A stretch of DNA of 64,000 nucleotides from Sphingobium sp. EM0848 (GCF_013375555.1 NZ_JABXWB010000001.1:310001-374000), one strand, 5' to 3'; positions 17,493 to 28,918 are shown, numbered from the stretch's first letter. Made by a program: numbers and translations. The notes: generated by a model not told the origin, from the letters alone.

Positions 17493-18734
17493 ATGTTCGG
17501 CGGATCGATGGGGCGATTGCTGCGGGACAGGACAGGCAATGTCCTGATGATGGCGGCTGCCTCCATGCCCATATTGGTCGGCGCAGCCGGTCTTGCGACC
17601 GATACGGTGCAATGGACCTTGTGGAAGCGGCAGGTTCAGCGCCAGGCGGATTCCGCCGCGCTGGCCGGGGCTTTTGCCCTGGCGCAGGGTTTCAGCGCAT
17701 CGGACAGCGCGACGTCCGACATCAACCGCATGGCGCTTGTCACGCTGTCGCAGACGCCGACCATCGAAAACGCCCCAACCGCAGGCGCCTATGCCGGCAA
17801 TAACAGCGCGGTGCGCGTGGTGCTGCAAACCACGCAGGAACTGCCCTTTTCGAAGATGCTGGGGGTCAAGGCGCCGATCATTTCCGGCGAAGCGACGGCG
17901 GCGGTCATCAGCCAGGGGGAATATTGCGTCGTCTCGCTCGAAAAAACGAGCGCGGTCGGCATCACCCTTCAGGGCAATGCCACGGTCGATCTGGGCTGCG
18001 GCATCGCCACCAACTCGCACTCGTCCAACGCGGTTTCCGCGGGTGGCAGCAGCACGGTGACGGCGACCCCGGTCGCGGCGGTCGGCGGTCTGCAATCCAG
18101 TTCCAACTATGTCGCGCCGACCACGCTGCTACCCTATAGTATCCCTCAGCCGGACCCATATGCCGCACTGCCGACGCCCAGTGTCTCCGGCTGTTCGGCC
18201 AAGGTCAGCGTCAATTCGAACGGCACCAGTTCGATCAATCCCGGCTGCTACAAGGGCTTCGACATCAAGGGCACGCTGAACATGGCGCCCGGCATCTATT
18301 ATGTCGACGGCAGCAGTTTCAGCGCCAATGCGCAGGCTGTCATAAACGGCACCGGCGTCACCATCATCCTCACAAGCAGCAGTGCCGCCACCAATCCCAG
18401 CCAGATCGCCACGGTGAGCATCAATGGCGGTGCGACGATCAACCTGTCGGCGCCGACCAGCGACACCTATTCGGGCATCCTCTTCTATCAGGACCGGCGC
18501 GCGCTGGATTCGGGCGTCAACAACATCAACGGCAATTCCCTTTCCTCCTTCCAGGGCGCTTTCTATTTCGCGTCGCAGGAACTGCAGTTCAACGGCACGT
18601 CGGGCATGACCACCAAATGCGTGAAGATGGTGAGCCGGCGCGTCACCTTCACCGGCAACAGCAAGATCGTCAATCAATGCACCGGGACGGGGACTACGCC
18701 GATAACCGGCTCGCTGGTAAAGCTGGTCGGCTGA
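17493..18734 (+). CDS. TadG-like Flp pilus assembly protein
   Basis: 413 residues. The N-terminus has the Tad/TadG pattern: a short basic leader, RDRTGNVLMMAAASMPILVGAAGLA as the single membrane anchor, then QRQADSAALAGA, which follows the anchor in these proteins. The rest is a large Ser/Thr/Asn-rich extracellular region with beta-type repeats and no von Willebrand domain. The start at 17493 follows GGAAGGG. It ends one base before the TadE-like gene, so it is the first gene of a small operon. No secretion ATPase or pilin gene is nearby. Confidence 0.78.
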   Translation: MFGGSMGRLLRDRTGNVLMMAAASMPILVGAAGLATDTVQWTLWKRQVQRQADSAALAGAFALAQGFSASDSATSDINRMALVTLSQTPTIENAPTAGAYAGNNSAVRVVLQTTQELPFSKMLGVKAPIISGEATAAVISQGEYCVVSLEKTSAVGITLQGNATVDLGCGIATNSHSSNAVSAGGSSTVTATPVAAVGGLQSSSNYVAPTTLLPYSIPQPDPYAALPTPSVSGCSAKVSVNSNGTSSINPGCYKGFDIKGTLNMAPGIYYVDGSSFSANAQAVINGTGVTIILTSSSAATNPSQIATVSINGGATINLSAPTSDTYSGILFYQDRRALDSGVNNINGNSLSSFQGAFYFASQELQFNGTSGMTTKCVKMVSRRVTFTGNSKIVNQCTGTGTTPITGSLVKLVG

Positions 18735-18735
18735 C

Positions 18736-19181
18736 ATGAAGCGTCTTGCCACGGACCAGTCAGGCACCAGCACCGTCGAACTGGCGATCATCATGCCGGT
18801 GCTGGCGCTGCTGACCTTCATGGCGGCGGATATCGCCATGGCCTTCAAGGCGAAGATCGGATTGCAGCGCGCGGCCGAGCGCACGGCGCAGATGGCGACC
18901 GCCGCGGGCATCAACGGCGCGGCCTATGGCACCGACAATCTGAAAGCCGATGCCGCCGCCGCGGCGGGCGTTGCGACGGGCAATGTCAACGTCACCAAGA
19001 CCCTGCTGTGCAACGGCGTCCAGAGCGCCTCCGATCCATGTCCGGACGGTCAGCAGATATCGCGCTATGTCGCGATCAGCATTGCGGAGACATATATGCC
19101 CATGTTCGCCAAGCTCGCGCCCGGCACCACATGGTCGGCCCAGGGGATTGCGCTGACGGGCTCCGCATCGGTGCGCATGCA

Positions 19182-19185
<4 letters not shown>
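18736..19185 (+). CDS. TadE-like pseudopilin (first copy)
   Basis: 149 residues with the TadE signature: TVELAIIMPVLALLTFMAADIAMAF, i.e. a Glu at position five of a prepilin-like hydrophobic helix, preceded by a short polar leader. The remainder is a periplasmic domain containing two cysteines (LLCNG, DPCPD). It starts one base after the TadG-like gene and overlaps the next TadE-like gene as ATGA. It is probably processed by a prepilin peptidase encoded elsewhere. Confidence 0.78.
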
Positions 19186-20715
<1,530 letters not shown>

Positions 20716-20722
20716 CTATTCT

Positions 20723-20750
20723 CCCCGTTCCCGCGCAGGCGGGAACGGGG
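20723..20750. terminator. Bidirectional terminator-type hairpin
   Basis: CCCCGTTCCCGC (20723-20734) and GCGGGAACGGGG (20739-20750) are perfect 12-bp arms around a 4-base loop. It lies between the convergent mreB-like and fbp genes. No long T-run follows, but the stem is very stable. Confidence 0.75.
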
Positions 20751-20762
20751 AAGGATCAGCCC

Positions 20763-21770
20763 TTATCCCTGCCGCCCATAGGCGACCACCGTCTCCACCT
20801 CGGCCTTGTCGCCCAGCACGACGCCGACCCGCTGGTGCAGTCCCGTCGGCGTGACTTCCATGATCCGGTCGAAGCCGTTGCTCGCCGCGCCGCCGGCCTG
20901 CTCGACCAGGAAGGACATGGGGTTCGCCTCATACATCAGGCGCAGCCGCGCCTTGCCGGCTTCGCGATGATCGGCGGGATAGAGGAAGATGCCGCCCCGC
21001 TTCAGGATGCGATGCACGTCCGCCACCATCGAAGCGGTCCAGCGCATGTTGTAATCCTTGCCCAGCGGCCCCTCGGTGCCCTGGATGCGCTCCTCGATAT
21101 AGCGTGCGACGCCCGGCGACCATTGCCGCCGCCGCGCCATGTTGATGGCGAATTCGGCATTGCCCTGCGGCATCCGCATCGGCCCGTCGGTCATCCGCCA
21201 CGACCCGATTTCCCGGTCCAGCGTGAACTCGTAAACCCCCGTGCCGACGGTCAGCACCAGCAGCGTCTGCGGCCCGTAGATCGCATAGCCTGCCGCGACC
21301 TGCTGCGTGCCGGGCTGGAGGAAATCCTGCTCCGTCACCTCGCGGCCCGAACATTCCTCCGGCGCCTTGAGCACGGAGAAGATGGTGCCGACGCTCAGGT
21401 CGACATCGATATTGCTGGACCCGTCGATCGGATCGAACATCATCAGATATTCGCCCTTGGGGTAGCGATTGGGGATGCGATGGATCGTCTCCATCTCTTC
21501 CGACGCCATGGCGGCCAGATGCCCGCCCCATTCATTGGCGTCCAGCAGCAGTTCATTGGCGATCACGTCCAGCTTCTTCTGGACTTCCCCCTGCACATTC
21601 TCGCTGCCCAGGCTCCCCAGCACCTCGCCCAGCGCACCCTTGGACACGCTATGGCAGATCGTCTTGCAGGCGCGGGCGACCGTCTCGATCAGCAGACGCA
21701 GTTCGGACGGAATGGCATTGGCCTCTCGCTGCTGCTCGATCAGGAAGCGGGTCAGGGTGACGGACTGCAT
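20763..21770 (-). CDS. fbp: Fructose-1,6-bisphosphatase class I
   Basis: 335 residues. Hydrolyses fructose-1,6-bisphosphate to fructose-6-phosphate in gluconeogenesis. The class I signature is present: the metal-binding [11 protein letters not shown] (about residues 110-120), an upstream SEE, and [27 protein letters not shown] near the C-terminus. It is 133 bases downstream of the shikimate-dehydrogenase-like gene on the same strand and may have its own promoter there. Confidence 0.95.
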   Translation of the reverse strand: MQSVTLTRFLIEQQREANAIPSELRLLIETVARACKTICHSVSKGALGEVLGSLGSENVQGEVQKKLDVIANELLLDANEWGGHLAAMASEEMETIHRIPNRYPKGEYLMMFDPIDGSSNIDVDLSVGTIFSVLKAPEECSGREVTEQDFLQPGTQQVAAGYAIYGPQTLLVLTVGTGVYEFTLDREIGSWRMTDGPMRMPQGNAEFAINMARRRQWSPGVARYIEERIQGTEGPLGKDYNMRWTASMVADVHRILKRGGIFLYPADHREAGKARLRLMYEANPMSFLVEQAGGAASNGFDRIMEVTPTGLHQRVGVVLGDKAEVETVVAYGRQG

Positions 21771-21903
21771 AGGCGGTGTACTCGCTCAAGAGGGAATGGC
21801 GGGCGGATGCGCGCCATGCAAGGAAGTGGTGAACGCCGTAGCCGCCGGAACGGCAACAGAAAAGGTCCAATTCACGATGCCCCCATAAGCGGGGACGACC
21901 CGT

Positions 21904-22743
21904 TCAGCCATCAAGGCTGGCCGCCACCTCCGCGCCATGCGCGAACCGCGTCGCTTCCCGCACCTGCTCAGGCGAAGGACGGATGCCGGTATAGAGCAGG
22001 AACTGCTCCACGGCCTGGAGCACGACGACCTCCCCGCCGGAAATGATCGCCTTGCCCGCCGCCCGCGCCGCGCGGATGAAGGGCGTTTCGACCGGCAGCG
22101 CCACAACGTCGAAGGCTACGTCGCAGGCGGTGATGAATGCCGCGGGAAAGGCCATCGCCTCGCTGTCCGGTCCCTCCATGCCCAGCGGCGTCACATTGAC
22201 GAGCAGCGCCGCCGCCGCATCGGGCAGGTCCGCCCGCCATCCATAGCCATATTGCGCCGCCAGCGCCCGGCCCGCCGCCTCGTTGCGTGCGACGATGGTG
22301 CCGTCCGCAAAGCCCGCGTCGCGCAGCGCCGCCACCACCGCCTTCGCCATGCCGCCGCTGCCCCGCAGCAGGAAGGGCAGGGGCCTGGCGATCCGCCGCT
22401 CCAGCAGATCGCGCACCGCCGCATAGTCGCTATTATAGCCGGTCAACACGCCGTCATCGTTGACGATGGTGTTCACGCTGTCGATGACCCGCGCCGACTC
22501 CTCCAGACCGTCGATCAGCGGAATGACGGCTTCCTTGAACGGCATGGAGATGGCGCATCCCCTGATCCCCAGCGCCCGGACGCCGCCAATCGCCGCGGGC
22601 AGGTCCGTGGTGCTGAAGCTCTTGTACACATAATCCAGCCCCAGCAGTTCATAGAGCCGGTTGTGCAGCCGCGACCCCGCATTGCCGGGGTGGCCTGACA
22701 GCGACATGCACAAACGGGTATCGCGTCCAATCGGCGGTTTCAT
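21904..22743 (-). CDS. Shikimate dehydrogenase-family protein, non-canonical
   Basis: 279 residues with the AroE two-domain pattern: catalytic-type Lys in SMPFKEAV, Asp in GYNSDYAA, a Rossmann segment LLRGSGGMAKAV, and NVTPLGM. The canonical shikimate-binding SxS motif near the N-terminus is replaced by SGHPGNAGSRLHN. It is the last gene of the alr-dadA-ridA operon, 2 bases after the RidA gene. A role in D-amino-acid or related catabolism is more likely than aromatic biosynthesis; the reaction is unknown. Confidence 0.75.
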   Translation of the reverse strand: MKPPIGRDTRLCMSLSGHPGNAGSRLHNRLYELLGLDYVYKSFSTTDLPAAIGGVRALGIRGCAISMPFKEAVIPLIDGLEESARVIDSVNTIVNDDGVLTGYNSDYAAVRDLLERRIARPLPFLLRGSGGMAKAVVAALRDAGFADGTIVARNEAAGRALAAQYGYGWRADLPDAAAALLVNVTPLGMEGPDSEAMAFPAAFITACDVAFDVVALPVETPFIRAARAAGKAIISGGEVVVLQAVEQFLLYTGIRPSPEQVREATRFAHGAEVAASLDG

Positions 22744-22745
22744 GA

Positions 22746-23096
22746 TTATTTCGCTTTGGCGGCGGTGATGATGATCTCCACCTTATAGTCCGGGCTGGCC
22801 AGCTTCGCTTCGCCGGTCGCGCGGGCAGGGGCCTCCGCATCCGCGATCCACGCGTCCCAGACCGCGTTCATCTCCGCAAAGTCATTCATGTCCGCCAGCC
22901 AGATCTGCGCCATCAGCATATGGTTCCTGCTGCTGCCAGTACGTTCCAGCAGGGCGTCGATCTCGGCCAGAACGGCCTTGGTCTGCGCGGTCACGCTCTC
23001 GCCCGGCGCGCCAATCTGTCCCGCCAGATAGATGGTGTCGCCATGGATGACGGCCTCGCTCATGCGCGGGCCACGGTCGATGCGGGTGATGGTCAT
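22746..23096 (-). CDS. RidA/YjgF-family protein
   Basis: 116-residue trimer-forming RidA-family protein. Members hydrolyse reactive enamine/imine intermediates formed by PLP enzymes and amino-acid oxidases. It has the family layout (GDTIYLAGQIG early; late PDYKVEIIITAA), although the usual Arg in the C-terminal RxxVE motif is Lys here, so it belongs to a divergent subgroup. The start at 23096 follows GGGAG. Between dadA and an AroE-like gene, it would clear 2-iminopropionate released by DadA. Confidence 0.88.
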   Translation of the reverse strand: MTITRIDRGPRMSEAVIHGDTIYLAGQIGAPGESVTAQTKAVLAEIDALLERTGSSRNHMLMAQIWLADMNDFAEMNAVWDAWIADAEAPARATGEAKLASPDYKVEIIITAAKAK

Positions 23097-23113
23097 GGTG
23101 ATACTCCCTTCCG

Positions 23114-24367
23114 TTAAGAATAGCGGCTGATGGCAAGATCGGCCGTCTCGATGCCGGGCCTCCGCCCGCCGATGATGTCCGCGATCACATGCCCCGACCC
23201 ACAGGCCATGGTCCATCCCAATGTACCATGCCCCGTATTGAGGAAGAGGTTGGAAATCTTCGTCGGCCCGATGACCGGCGTGCTGTCCGGCGTCATCGGC
23301 CGCAGCCCGGACCAGAAACTGGCCCGTGACAGATCGCCCGCGCCGGGGAACAGCGATCCCACAGAATATTCCAGCGTGTCCCGCCGCGCCTTGGGCAGCC
23401 CCCTGGAATAGCCGGACAGCTCCGCCATCCCGCCGACCCTGATCCGGTCGCCCAGCCGCGTGATCGCCACCTTGTAGCTTTCATCGAGCAGCGTCGACAC
23501 CGGCGCGCGCCCTTCCTCGACGATCGGCACGGTGATCGAATAGCCCTTCACCGGATAGACCGGCAGCCTGATCCCCAGCGGCGCCAGCATCAGCGGCGAA
23601 TAGCTGCCCATCGCCACCAGAAAAGCGTCGGCAAAGACATGCCCCTTGTCGGTTTCGACATGGCTGACCTTGCCGTCCTTCACCGCGATCCGTCCGATGG
23701 TCCGGCCGTTGAGGAAGGTCACGCCCTTGGCCTTCGCCATCTCCGCCAGCGCATTGGTGAATTTGAAGCAATCCCCCGTCTCGTCATTGGGCAGACGCAG
23801 CCCGCCCGCCAGCGGCACGCCGCTGCCCGCCAGTCCCGGCTCGGCGGCGATGCAACCCGCCGCGTCCAGCACTTCGAAGGGCACGCCATCCGCCTTCAGC
23901 ACGGCAATATCCTTGGCGATGCCGTCCAACTGCTTCTGCTCGCGGAACAGCTGCAACGTGCCCCGCGACCGTTCATCATAACTTATGCCGGTTTCCCGCC
24001 GCAGGTCGATCAGCCGGTCGCGGCTATACTCCGCCAGCCGCACCATCCGGCTCTTGTTGACCGCATAGGCCCGCTCATTGCAGTTCCCCAGCATCGCCAC
24101 CATCCAGCGCAGCATCGCCAGGTCCATCTGAGGCCGCAGGATCAGCGGGGCGTGACGCATGAACAGCCAGCGCAGCGCCTTCATCGGTATCCCCGGCGCC
24201 GCCCAGGGCGAGGCATAGCCCGGCGAAATCTCCCCCGCATTGGCAAAGCTGGTTTCCAGCGCCGGGCCGTCCTGCCGGTCGATCACCGTCACCTCATGCC
24301 CGGCCTCCGCCAGATACCAGGCGGATGTGACGCCGATCACACCGCTGCCGAGAATAGTGACCTTCAT
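23114..24367 (-). CDS. dadA: D-amino acid dehydrogenase
   Basis: 417-residue FAD enzyme oxidising D-alanine and other D-amino acids to 2-oxo acids plus ammonia, feeding electrons to quinone. The N-terminus has the FAD dinucleotide motif [44 protein letters not shown] and [14 protein letters not shown] are typical DadA segments. The ATG at 24367 overlaps the alr stop (ATGA), so the two genes are translationally coupled. Confidence 0.94.
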   Translation of the reverse strand: MKVTILGSGVIGVTSAWYLAEAGHEVTVIDRQDGPALETSFANAGEISPGYASPWAAPGIPMKALRWLFMRHAPLILRPQMDLAMLRWMVAMLGNCNERAYAVNKSRMVRLAEYSRDRLIDLRRETGISYDERSRGTLQLFREQKQLDGIAKDIAVLKADGVPFEVLDAAGCIAAEPGLAGSGVPLAGGLRLPNDETGDCFKFTNALAEMAKAKGVTFLNGRTIGRIAVKDGKVSHVETDKGHVFADAFLVAMGSYSPLMLAPLGIRLPVYPVKGYSITVPIVEEGRAPVSTLLDESYKVAITRLGDRIRVGGMAELSGYSRGLPKARRDTLEYSVGSLFPGAGDLSRASFWSGLRPMTPDSTPVIGPTKISNLFLNTGHGTLGWTMACGSGHVIADIIGGRRPGIETADLAISRYS

Positions 24368-25491
24368 GCCATGATGCTCCGCTTGTGGGGGACAGTCGCC
24401 GCCTGAATTTCCCGGCAATAGCGTTGCCCGAACTGGGTCAGTATTTCATAGGAAATGGTGCCGGCGTCGGCGGCGACATCATCGATTGTCTGGTGGGGAC
24501 CGATCAGTTCCACCGGCGCGCCGGGATAAAGAAGCGCATCCGGCACATCGGTCACGTCCAGCGTGATGCTGTCCATCGACACCCGTCCGACGATCGGCAC
24601 GCGGATGCTCCCGATAAAGGCCGAGCCGACATTGCCCAGATGACGCGGCCAGCCATCGGCATAGCCGATCGGAATGGTCGCGATCCGCGTCGGACGCTCG
24701 CAGCGATGGGTCAGGCCATAGCCGACGCCCGCACCCGCTGGAATCCGGCGCAATTGCGTGATCCGCGCTTCCAGCGCCACCACGGGCCGCATCGGATTGG
24801 GCGCGCCCTGCGGCGCCCCGCCATAGAGCGCGATCCCGGCGCGAACGAGATCGAAATGCCCGCGCTTCAGGAAAGCGCCGCCGCTATTGTCGAGTGCGCG
24901 CGGCACATCGGGGAAATGCCGGGCCAGCGCCTCGAAATTGCCCCGCTGCACATCGTTGAACGCCGCATCGGGATCGTCCGCGCAGGCCAGATGGCTCATG
25001 ATGAGTTTGAGGTCGATGCCGTCCAGCCACTCAGGCTCGGCAATCAGGATCGCGACCTCCTCCGGCGGCAGGCCCAGCCGTGACATGCCGCTATCCACCT
25101 GCAGCGCGGCAGGTAGGCGCCGCCCCAGCGCACGCGCCTGCTTCGCCCAGCGCGCAATCTGGTCGAGAGAGTTCAGCACCGGGATCGCGCCGATTGCCGC
25201 GCATTCCCCTTCCGCACCCGGTTGCAGCCCGTTGAGGACGAACAGCGCCACGCCTTCCCGCAAGGCCGGTTTCAGCGCCACGGCCTCACCCAGCAGGGCG
25301 ACGAAGAAATGGCGGCATCCCGCGTCCATCAGCGTCGCGGCGACATGCTCGACGCCCAGACCATAGCCGTTGGCCTTCACCACCCCGGCGACCGTCGCGG
25401 GCGCGACCTGACGCTGGATGATCCGGTAATTGTCGGCCAGCGCTTCCAGATCGATGCGCAATATGGCTCCGGCGGTATCAATGGACGGCAT
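24364..25491 (-). CDS. alr: Alanine racemase, catabolic type
   Basis: 375-residue fold-type III PLP enzyme interconverting L- and D-alanine. The PLP lysine is Lys39 in VKANGYGLG, and the second catalytic base Tyr is in GVGYGLTH. The ATG at 25491 follows GAGAGGAAG. Its operon position before dadA and divergence from an Lrp regulator suggest the catabolic (DadX-like) enzyme rather than, or in addition to, the cell-wall one. Confidence 0.93.
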   Translation of the reverse strand: MPSIDTAGAILRIDLEALADNYRIIQRQVAPATVAGVVKANGYGLGVEHVAATLMDAGCRHFFVALLGEAVALKPALREGVALFVLNGLQPGAEGECAAIGAIPVLNSLDQIARWAKQARALGRRLPAALQVDSGMSRLGLPPEEVAILIAEPEWLDGIDLKLIMSHLACADDPDAAFNDVQRGNFEALARHFPDVPRALDNSGGAFLKRGHFDLVRAGIALYGGAPQGAPNPMRPVVALEARITQLRRIPAGAGVGYGLTHRCERPTRIATIPIGYADGWPRHLGNVGSAFIGSIRVPIVGRVSMDSITLDVTDVPDALLYPGAPVELIGPHQTIDDVAADAGTISYEILTQFGQRYCREIQAATVPHKRSIMA

Positions 25492-25550
25492 GGTGCTTCC
25501 TCTCCATGCCATGCTACCGGGCTATGACGCGAATAGGCTCCCATATGTTC

Positions 25551-25591
25551 GAAGGATCGTCTAATAATGGCGAATTATCGGACGATCCTTC
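25551..25591. promoter_or_regulatory. 41-bp nested palindrome, probable Lrp operator
   Basis: GAAGGATCGTC (25551-25561) and GACGATCCTTC (25581-25591) are perfect 11-bp inverted repeats; inside them ATAAT and ATTAT form a second pair. The site lies midway between the alr start (25491) and the lrp start (25608), as expected for a regulator controlling both directions. Confidence 0.75.
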
Positions 25592-25607
25592 ACAGGAAAT
25601 GCAATAA

Positions 25608-26078
25608 ATGACAGAATCGCTCGACGCCGTGGACCGCTCGATCATCCGCCTGCTGCGCCTCAACGCCCGCCGTCCCAATTCGGAGATCGCCGCCGAAGTC
25701 GGCCTGTCGCCGTCCGCCTGCCATCGCCGCATCCGCATGCTGGAGGATGCGGGCGTCATTCGCGGCTACACCATCGTCACCGCCCCCATCGAACAGGAAG
25801 GCCGCGCCGTGGACGTGCTGGTGCAGGTGACGCTGGACCGCCAGACCGAGGATTATCTCGCCCGCTTCGAACATGCGGTGCGGCAATGCCCGGAAATCCG
25901 CGAATGTTTCCTGATGACCGGGGGGGTGGATTACTGGCTGCGCGTCCAGACCGAAAGCGTCGCCGCCTATGAAGCGATCCACAGCGAGATATTGTCGCGC
26001 ATGCCCGGCGTGACCCGCATCAACAGCAGCATCGCCATGCGCGACGCCCTGCGTCCGCGCAAATCCGCGCGGCGCTAG
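25608..26078 (+). CDS. Lrp/AsnC-family regulator of the D-alanine operon
   Basis: 156 residues: an N-terminal winged helix-turn-helix (DRSIIRLLRLNARRPNSEIAAEVGLS) and a C-terminal RAM ligand-binding domain. Divergent to alr-dadA, it matches the DadR/BkdR arrangement, where Lrp-type activators respond to alanine. The palindrome in the shared promoter region is the likely binding site. The stop TAG is also the first part of the intergenic repeat that follows. Confidence 0.9.
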   Translation: MTESLDAVDRSIIRLLRLNARRPNSEIAAEVGLSPSACHRRIRMLEDAGVIRGYTIVTAPIEQEGRAVDVLVQVTLDRQTEDYLARFEHAVRQCPEIRECFLMTGGVDYWLRVQTESVAAYEAIHSEILSRMPGVTRINSSIAMRDALRPRKSARR

Positions 26079-26180
26079 AGCGGTTTTCGATCTGACTGAG
26101 TCAGATCGGACGCTCTATTCTTTTGTTTTACCGCGATTTCTTAACCGTCAGATGATGCCATCTGACTGGAAATTGCTCTA
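26076..26180. repeat. Intergenic TAGAGCG hairpin element
   Basis: TAGAGCG (from 26076) pairs with CGCTCTA (26111-26117) around an inner GATCTGACTGAGTCAGATC palindrome. A second half repeats the CAGATGATGCCATCTG palindrome and ends GCTCTA at 26175-26180. It lies between convergent genes and contains the stop codons of both, which suggests a REP-like element serving as a terminator. Confidence 0.6.
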
Positions 26181-26942
26181 AATCCGCTTGGCGATCGCGC
26201 CCGCCGCCCAGCCCATGCCGACCGCCAGCATCATCGCCACCAGCCCGTAGAAAAACGGCCATTGTTCCGCCGCGACCGCCATGAAGCGTTCGAACCCCGA
26301 CTTGCGGATGGTGATGTCGCGCACCGCCGCCGCGACCACGCGGCCATCCTGCACCAGAAAGGTTTCCGCCGTATAATCGCCCACGATCACCCGCGCCGAC
26401 AAAGGCAGCCGCGCCCGGTAAAGCACGCCGTCGGTGATCTCCACCGTCCCCTGCTGCTCGACATACAGGCCCGCGCGCTGGCGCAGGTCGATCAGCCCCT
26501 TCTGGAACCTGTCCAGTTCCGCGCTGTCATTGAGCGAGGAGGGGGAAAGCTGGAGCTTGTCCACGCCCATTTCATAGATCGCCGCCGTCCGCTCATCGAC
26601 CACCTTGGCGATGGGCCGGGAGGACGCGATGGCATAGAAACTCGGCGCCGACCGGAACCGCGTGCTGTCGGCATTGACCCAGATGCCCGCGACCTTTTGC
26701 TTCTCGCGCATGGTGATCGACTGGTCCGGGCCTTTCAGCACCACCATGACGTCGGCGGGCTTTTTGGGCCGTCGCCCGTCAGGATAGACGATGGCGCCGA
26801 ACAGCAGCAGGTCGGCGCCGGTGAAGCTGTACTGAATCTCGACATCGCGCTGCGACACGTCGGGCACCAGCATCGGTTCGTCCGCCCCGATGAGCATGGG
26901 CGTCAGCAGCAGCAGGGCCGGGAGCAGGGCGAGCCGCTTCAC
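26178..26942 (-). CDS. TIGR02186-type membrane-anchored protein
   Basis: 254 residues with a signal peptide (MKRLALLPALLLLTPML) and a C-terminal transmembrane helix (WPFFYGLVAMMLAVGMGWAAGA). The periplasmic domain in between has no catalytic motif I recognise. Proteins of this kind (the alphaproteobacterial TM family TIGR02186) occur next to TauE exporters, as here; the start overlaps the TauE stop by 4 bases. It probably assists export of a sulfur anion, by association only. Confidence 0.75.
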   Translation of the reverse strand: MKRLALLPALLLLTPMLIGADEPMLVPDVSQRDVEIQYSFTGADLLLFGAIVYPDGRRPKKPADVMVVLKGPDQSITMREKQKVAGIWVNADSTRFRSAPSFYAIASSRPIAKVVDERTAAIYEMGVDKLQLSPSSLNDSAELDRFQKGLIDLRQRAGLYVEQQGTVEITDGVLYRARLPLSARVIVGDYTAETFLVQDGRVVAAAVRDITIRKSGFERFMAVAAEQWPFFYGLVAMMLAVGMGWAAGAIAKRI

Positions 26943-27853
26943 CGGACCTCGACCGTATAGAGCTCATCAGGCCGGAATCCGAGGCCCAGCGCCATGCGCG
27001 CCGCCACCAACAGCACGATGGCGGCCAGCAATATGCGCAGATATTCGGGCCGGATCGTCATGGAGAGGCGCGTCCCCACCTGCGCGCCGGTGACGCTGCC
27101 GATCAGCAGCAGCATGGCCAGCACCAGATCGACGGCATGGGTGGTCATGGCGTGCATCATCGTCGTCGCCATGGTCACGAACAAAATCTGGAACAGCGAT
27201 GTGCCGACCACCGACTGGGTTGTCATGCCCAGCAGATAGAGCATGGCCGGGACCAGAATGAACCCGCCGCCCACGCCCAGCAACATGGTGAGGATGCCCG
27301 TCGCCATGCCCAGCAGCAGCGGCGCCAGCGGCGAGATATAGAGGCCGGAGCGATAGAAACGCCATCGCATCGGCAAGGACGCGACCAGCGGGTGATGCCG
27401 CCGCTTGCGCGCCTGGATCTTCTGTCCGCTCTTGAGCGCGATCAATGCCTGAATCGATTCCTTCGCCATCAGCGAACCGATCCCGCCCAGCATCAGCACA
27501 TAGAGGATGCCGATCACCGTATCGATCTGGCCGATCGCCTGCAGCAGCCGGAAGATCAGCACGCCCAGCCCCGCGCCAACCACGCCGCCCGCGATCAGCA
27601 CGCCGCCCATGCGGAAATCCACCGTGCCGCGCGACATATGGGTGACGACGCCCGACACGCTGGCGCCCGTCACCTGACTCGCGGCGGATGCGGCCGCGAC
27701 GGTCGGCGGAATGCCGTAGAAAATCAGCAGCGGCGTGGTCAGAAATCCGCCGCCGACCCCGAACATGCCCGACAGCAGGCCCACCACGCCGCCCAGGGCA
27801 ATGATGACCAGCGCGTTCACCGATAGATTGGCGATGGGCAGATAAAGGTCCAT
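26939..27853 (-). CDS. TauE/SafE-family anion exporter
   Basis: 304-residue integral membrane protein with about eight hydrophobic segments and the two internal glycine motifs GMFGVGGGFLTTPLLIF and LLGVGGGFILVPAML that define TauE/SafE. It probably exports sulfite or an organosulfonate. It is coupled by ATGA to the TIGR02186-type gene, and its start is about 50 bases downstream of the NfrA-like gene on the same strand. The periplasmic sulfatase 15 kb away is a possible physiological link, but this is speculative. Confidence 0.85.
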   Translation of the reverse strand: MDLYLPIANLSVNALVIIALGGVVGLLSGMFGVGGGFLTTPLLIFYGIPPTVAAASAASQVTGASVSGVVTHMSRGTVDFRMGGVLIAGGVVGAGLGVLIFRLLQAIGQIDTVIGILYVLMLGGIGSLMAKESIQALIALKSGQKIQARKRRHHPLVASLPMRWRFYRSGLYISPLAPLLLGMATGILTMLLGVGGGFILVPAMLYLLGMTTQSVVGTSLFQILFVTMATTMMHAMTTHAVDLVLAMLLLIGSVTGAQVGTRLSMTIRPEYLRILLAAIVLLVAARMALGLGFRPDELYTVEVR

Positions 27854-27902
27854 GGAGTTGTTGGGTTAAGCGCAATATGCGGAGAGATAAAGGCGCTTCC
27901 TC

Positions 27903-28918
27903 TTAAAAATCCGCGCCCAGCGTCACGGCGAGCCCCGACAGTGGTGCGGCGTGTCCCGCGATCCTTTCCCGCCATTCGACGGTCAGCCGTGCGGCCACGG
28001 GTTTGATCGGCAATCGGACCTGAATCTCCGGGCCGATATCGAGTCGTTCGACATGCGGCTGCGCGCCGCCGGACAGGCTTGCGCCGATCCGCACGGGGGT
28101 TTCCCGGACCGGCGAGAGCAGCGCCATCTTCCCGTCGACAAACAGGTCGTTCGACCGGAAGCCGACCATGCCGCCCTGCGCATAGGCTTCGACCTCCAGA
28201 AAGGGTAGGACGGGTGTGGGGCCGAAGCCACCCACCGCCATCACCGCATTGGCGTTGCGACCGCCCTTGCCGAGCGCGATCCGGCGCTCGGCGGCAAAGC
28301 TGATTGGAACGGCGCGCGCCGGCTGCCACGCCAGCCCCAGCGCGGCTTCGGGGGAGGCGGGCCGGTTCAGCGCAGCGCTCGCCCGTGCATAAACAGTGGC
28401 CCGGCTGGAAGAATGCGGCGTCAGGTCGAAATCGATGCGAACCCCCGCCTGCGATCCGCCGAGCTTGCCTCCTGCAATGGCATCGGCCTGCGTCGCGCCA
28501 CCGTCACGCCAAAGGAACCAGGCGCTCCCGTGCCAGCGATCGACGCTTGCTGCCCGCGGGGGTGCCAGGGGTATGGCGGGGGCTGGGTTGATCGCGGGGG
28601 CTACTTCCGCAGTCTGTTGCGTCACCGGCAGAGCGACGGGAAGGCCGCCGCAGTTTGGGACGCGGCCCTCTGGACGGAAGCCCGGCGCACCGGGCGCCGA
28701 AGGATCGGCGCAAATGGCCGCTCCGGTTGCGCGGCAACCTGCCACAACAGATGGCCGGTCTCCGCCGAAGCCGCCCGGATTTTCGTGGGTGCGGGAGCAG
28801 GGGGAGGCGTCGGCCCGGCCGCCATCTCCCCGCCGGGACTGAGCAGCCGGATGACGATCCAACCGGCCATGACAAGAGCGAAGAAGCGAACCGGCCGTCC
28901 GCTTGCGGTCTGGTTCAT
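27903..28918 (-). pseudogene. NfrA-like outer-membrane beta-barrel protein, frameshifted
   Basis: The ATG at 28918 overlaps the glycosyltransferase stop (ATGA) and encodes a membrane anchor/signal segment (FFALVMAGWIVIRLL) and a Pro/Ala-rich linker, then stops at 28622. The rest of the protein continues in another frame, from about 28660 to 27903: VDRWHGSAWFLWRDG, LGGSQAGVR, ALGLAWQPA and a terminal Phe, the pattern of the NfrA C-terminal barrel domain (phage N4 adsorption protein A). A one-base slip in the 28625-28680 window would join both parts. It may be a true mutation, a sequencing error or programmed frameshifting. Confidence 0.7.

Noticed and set aside
23639..24406. Plus-strand frame opposite dadA
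   Set aside because: Antisense to an intact conserved gene and without domain.
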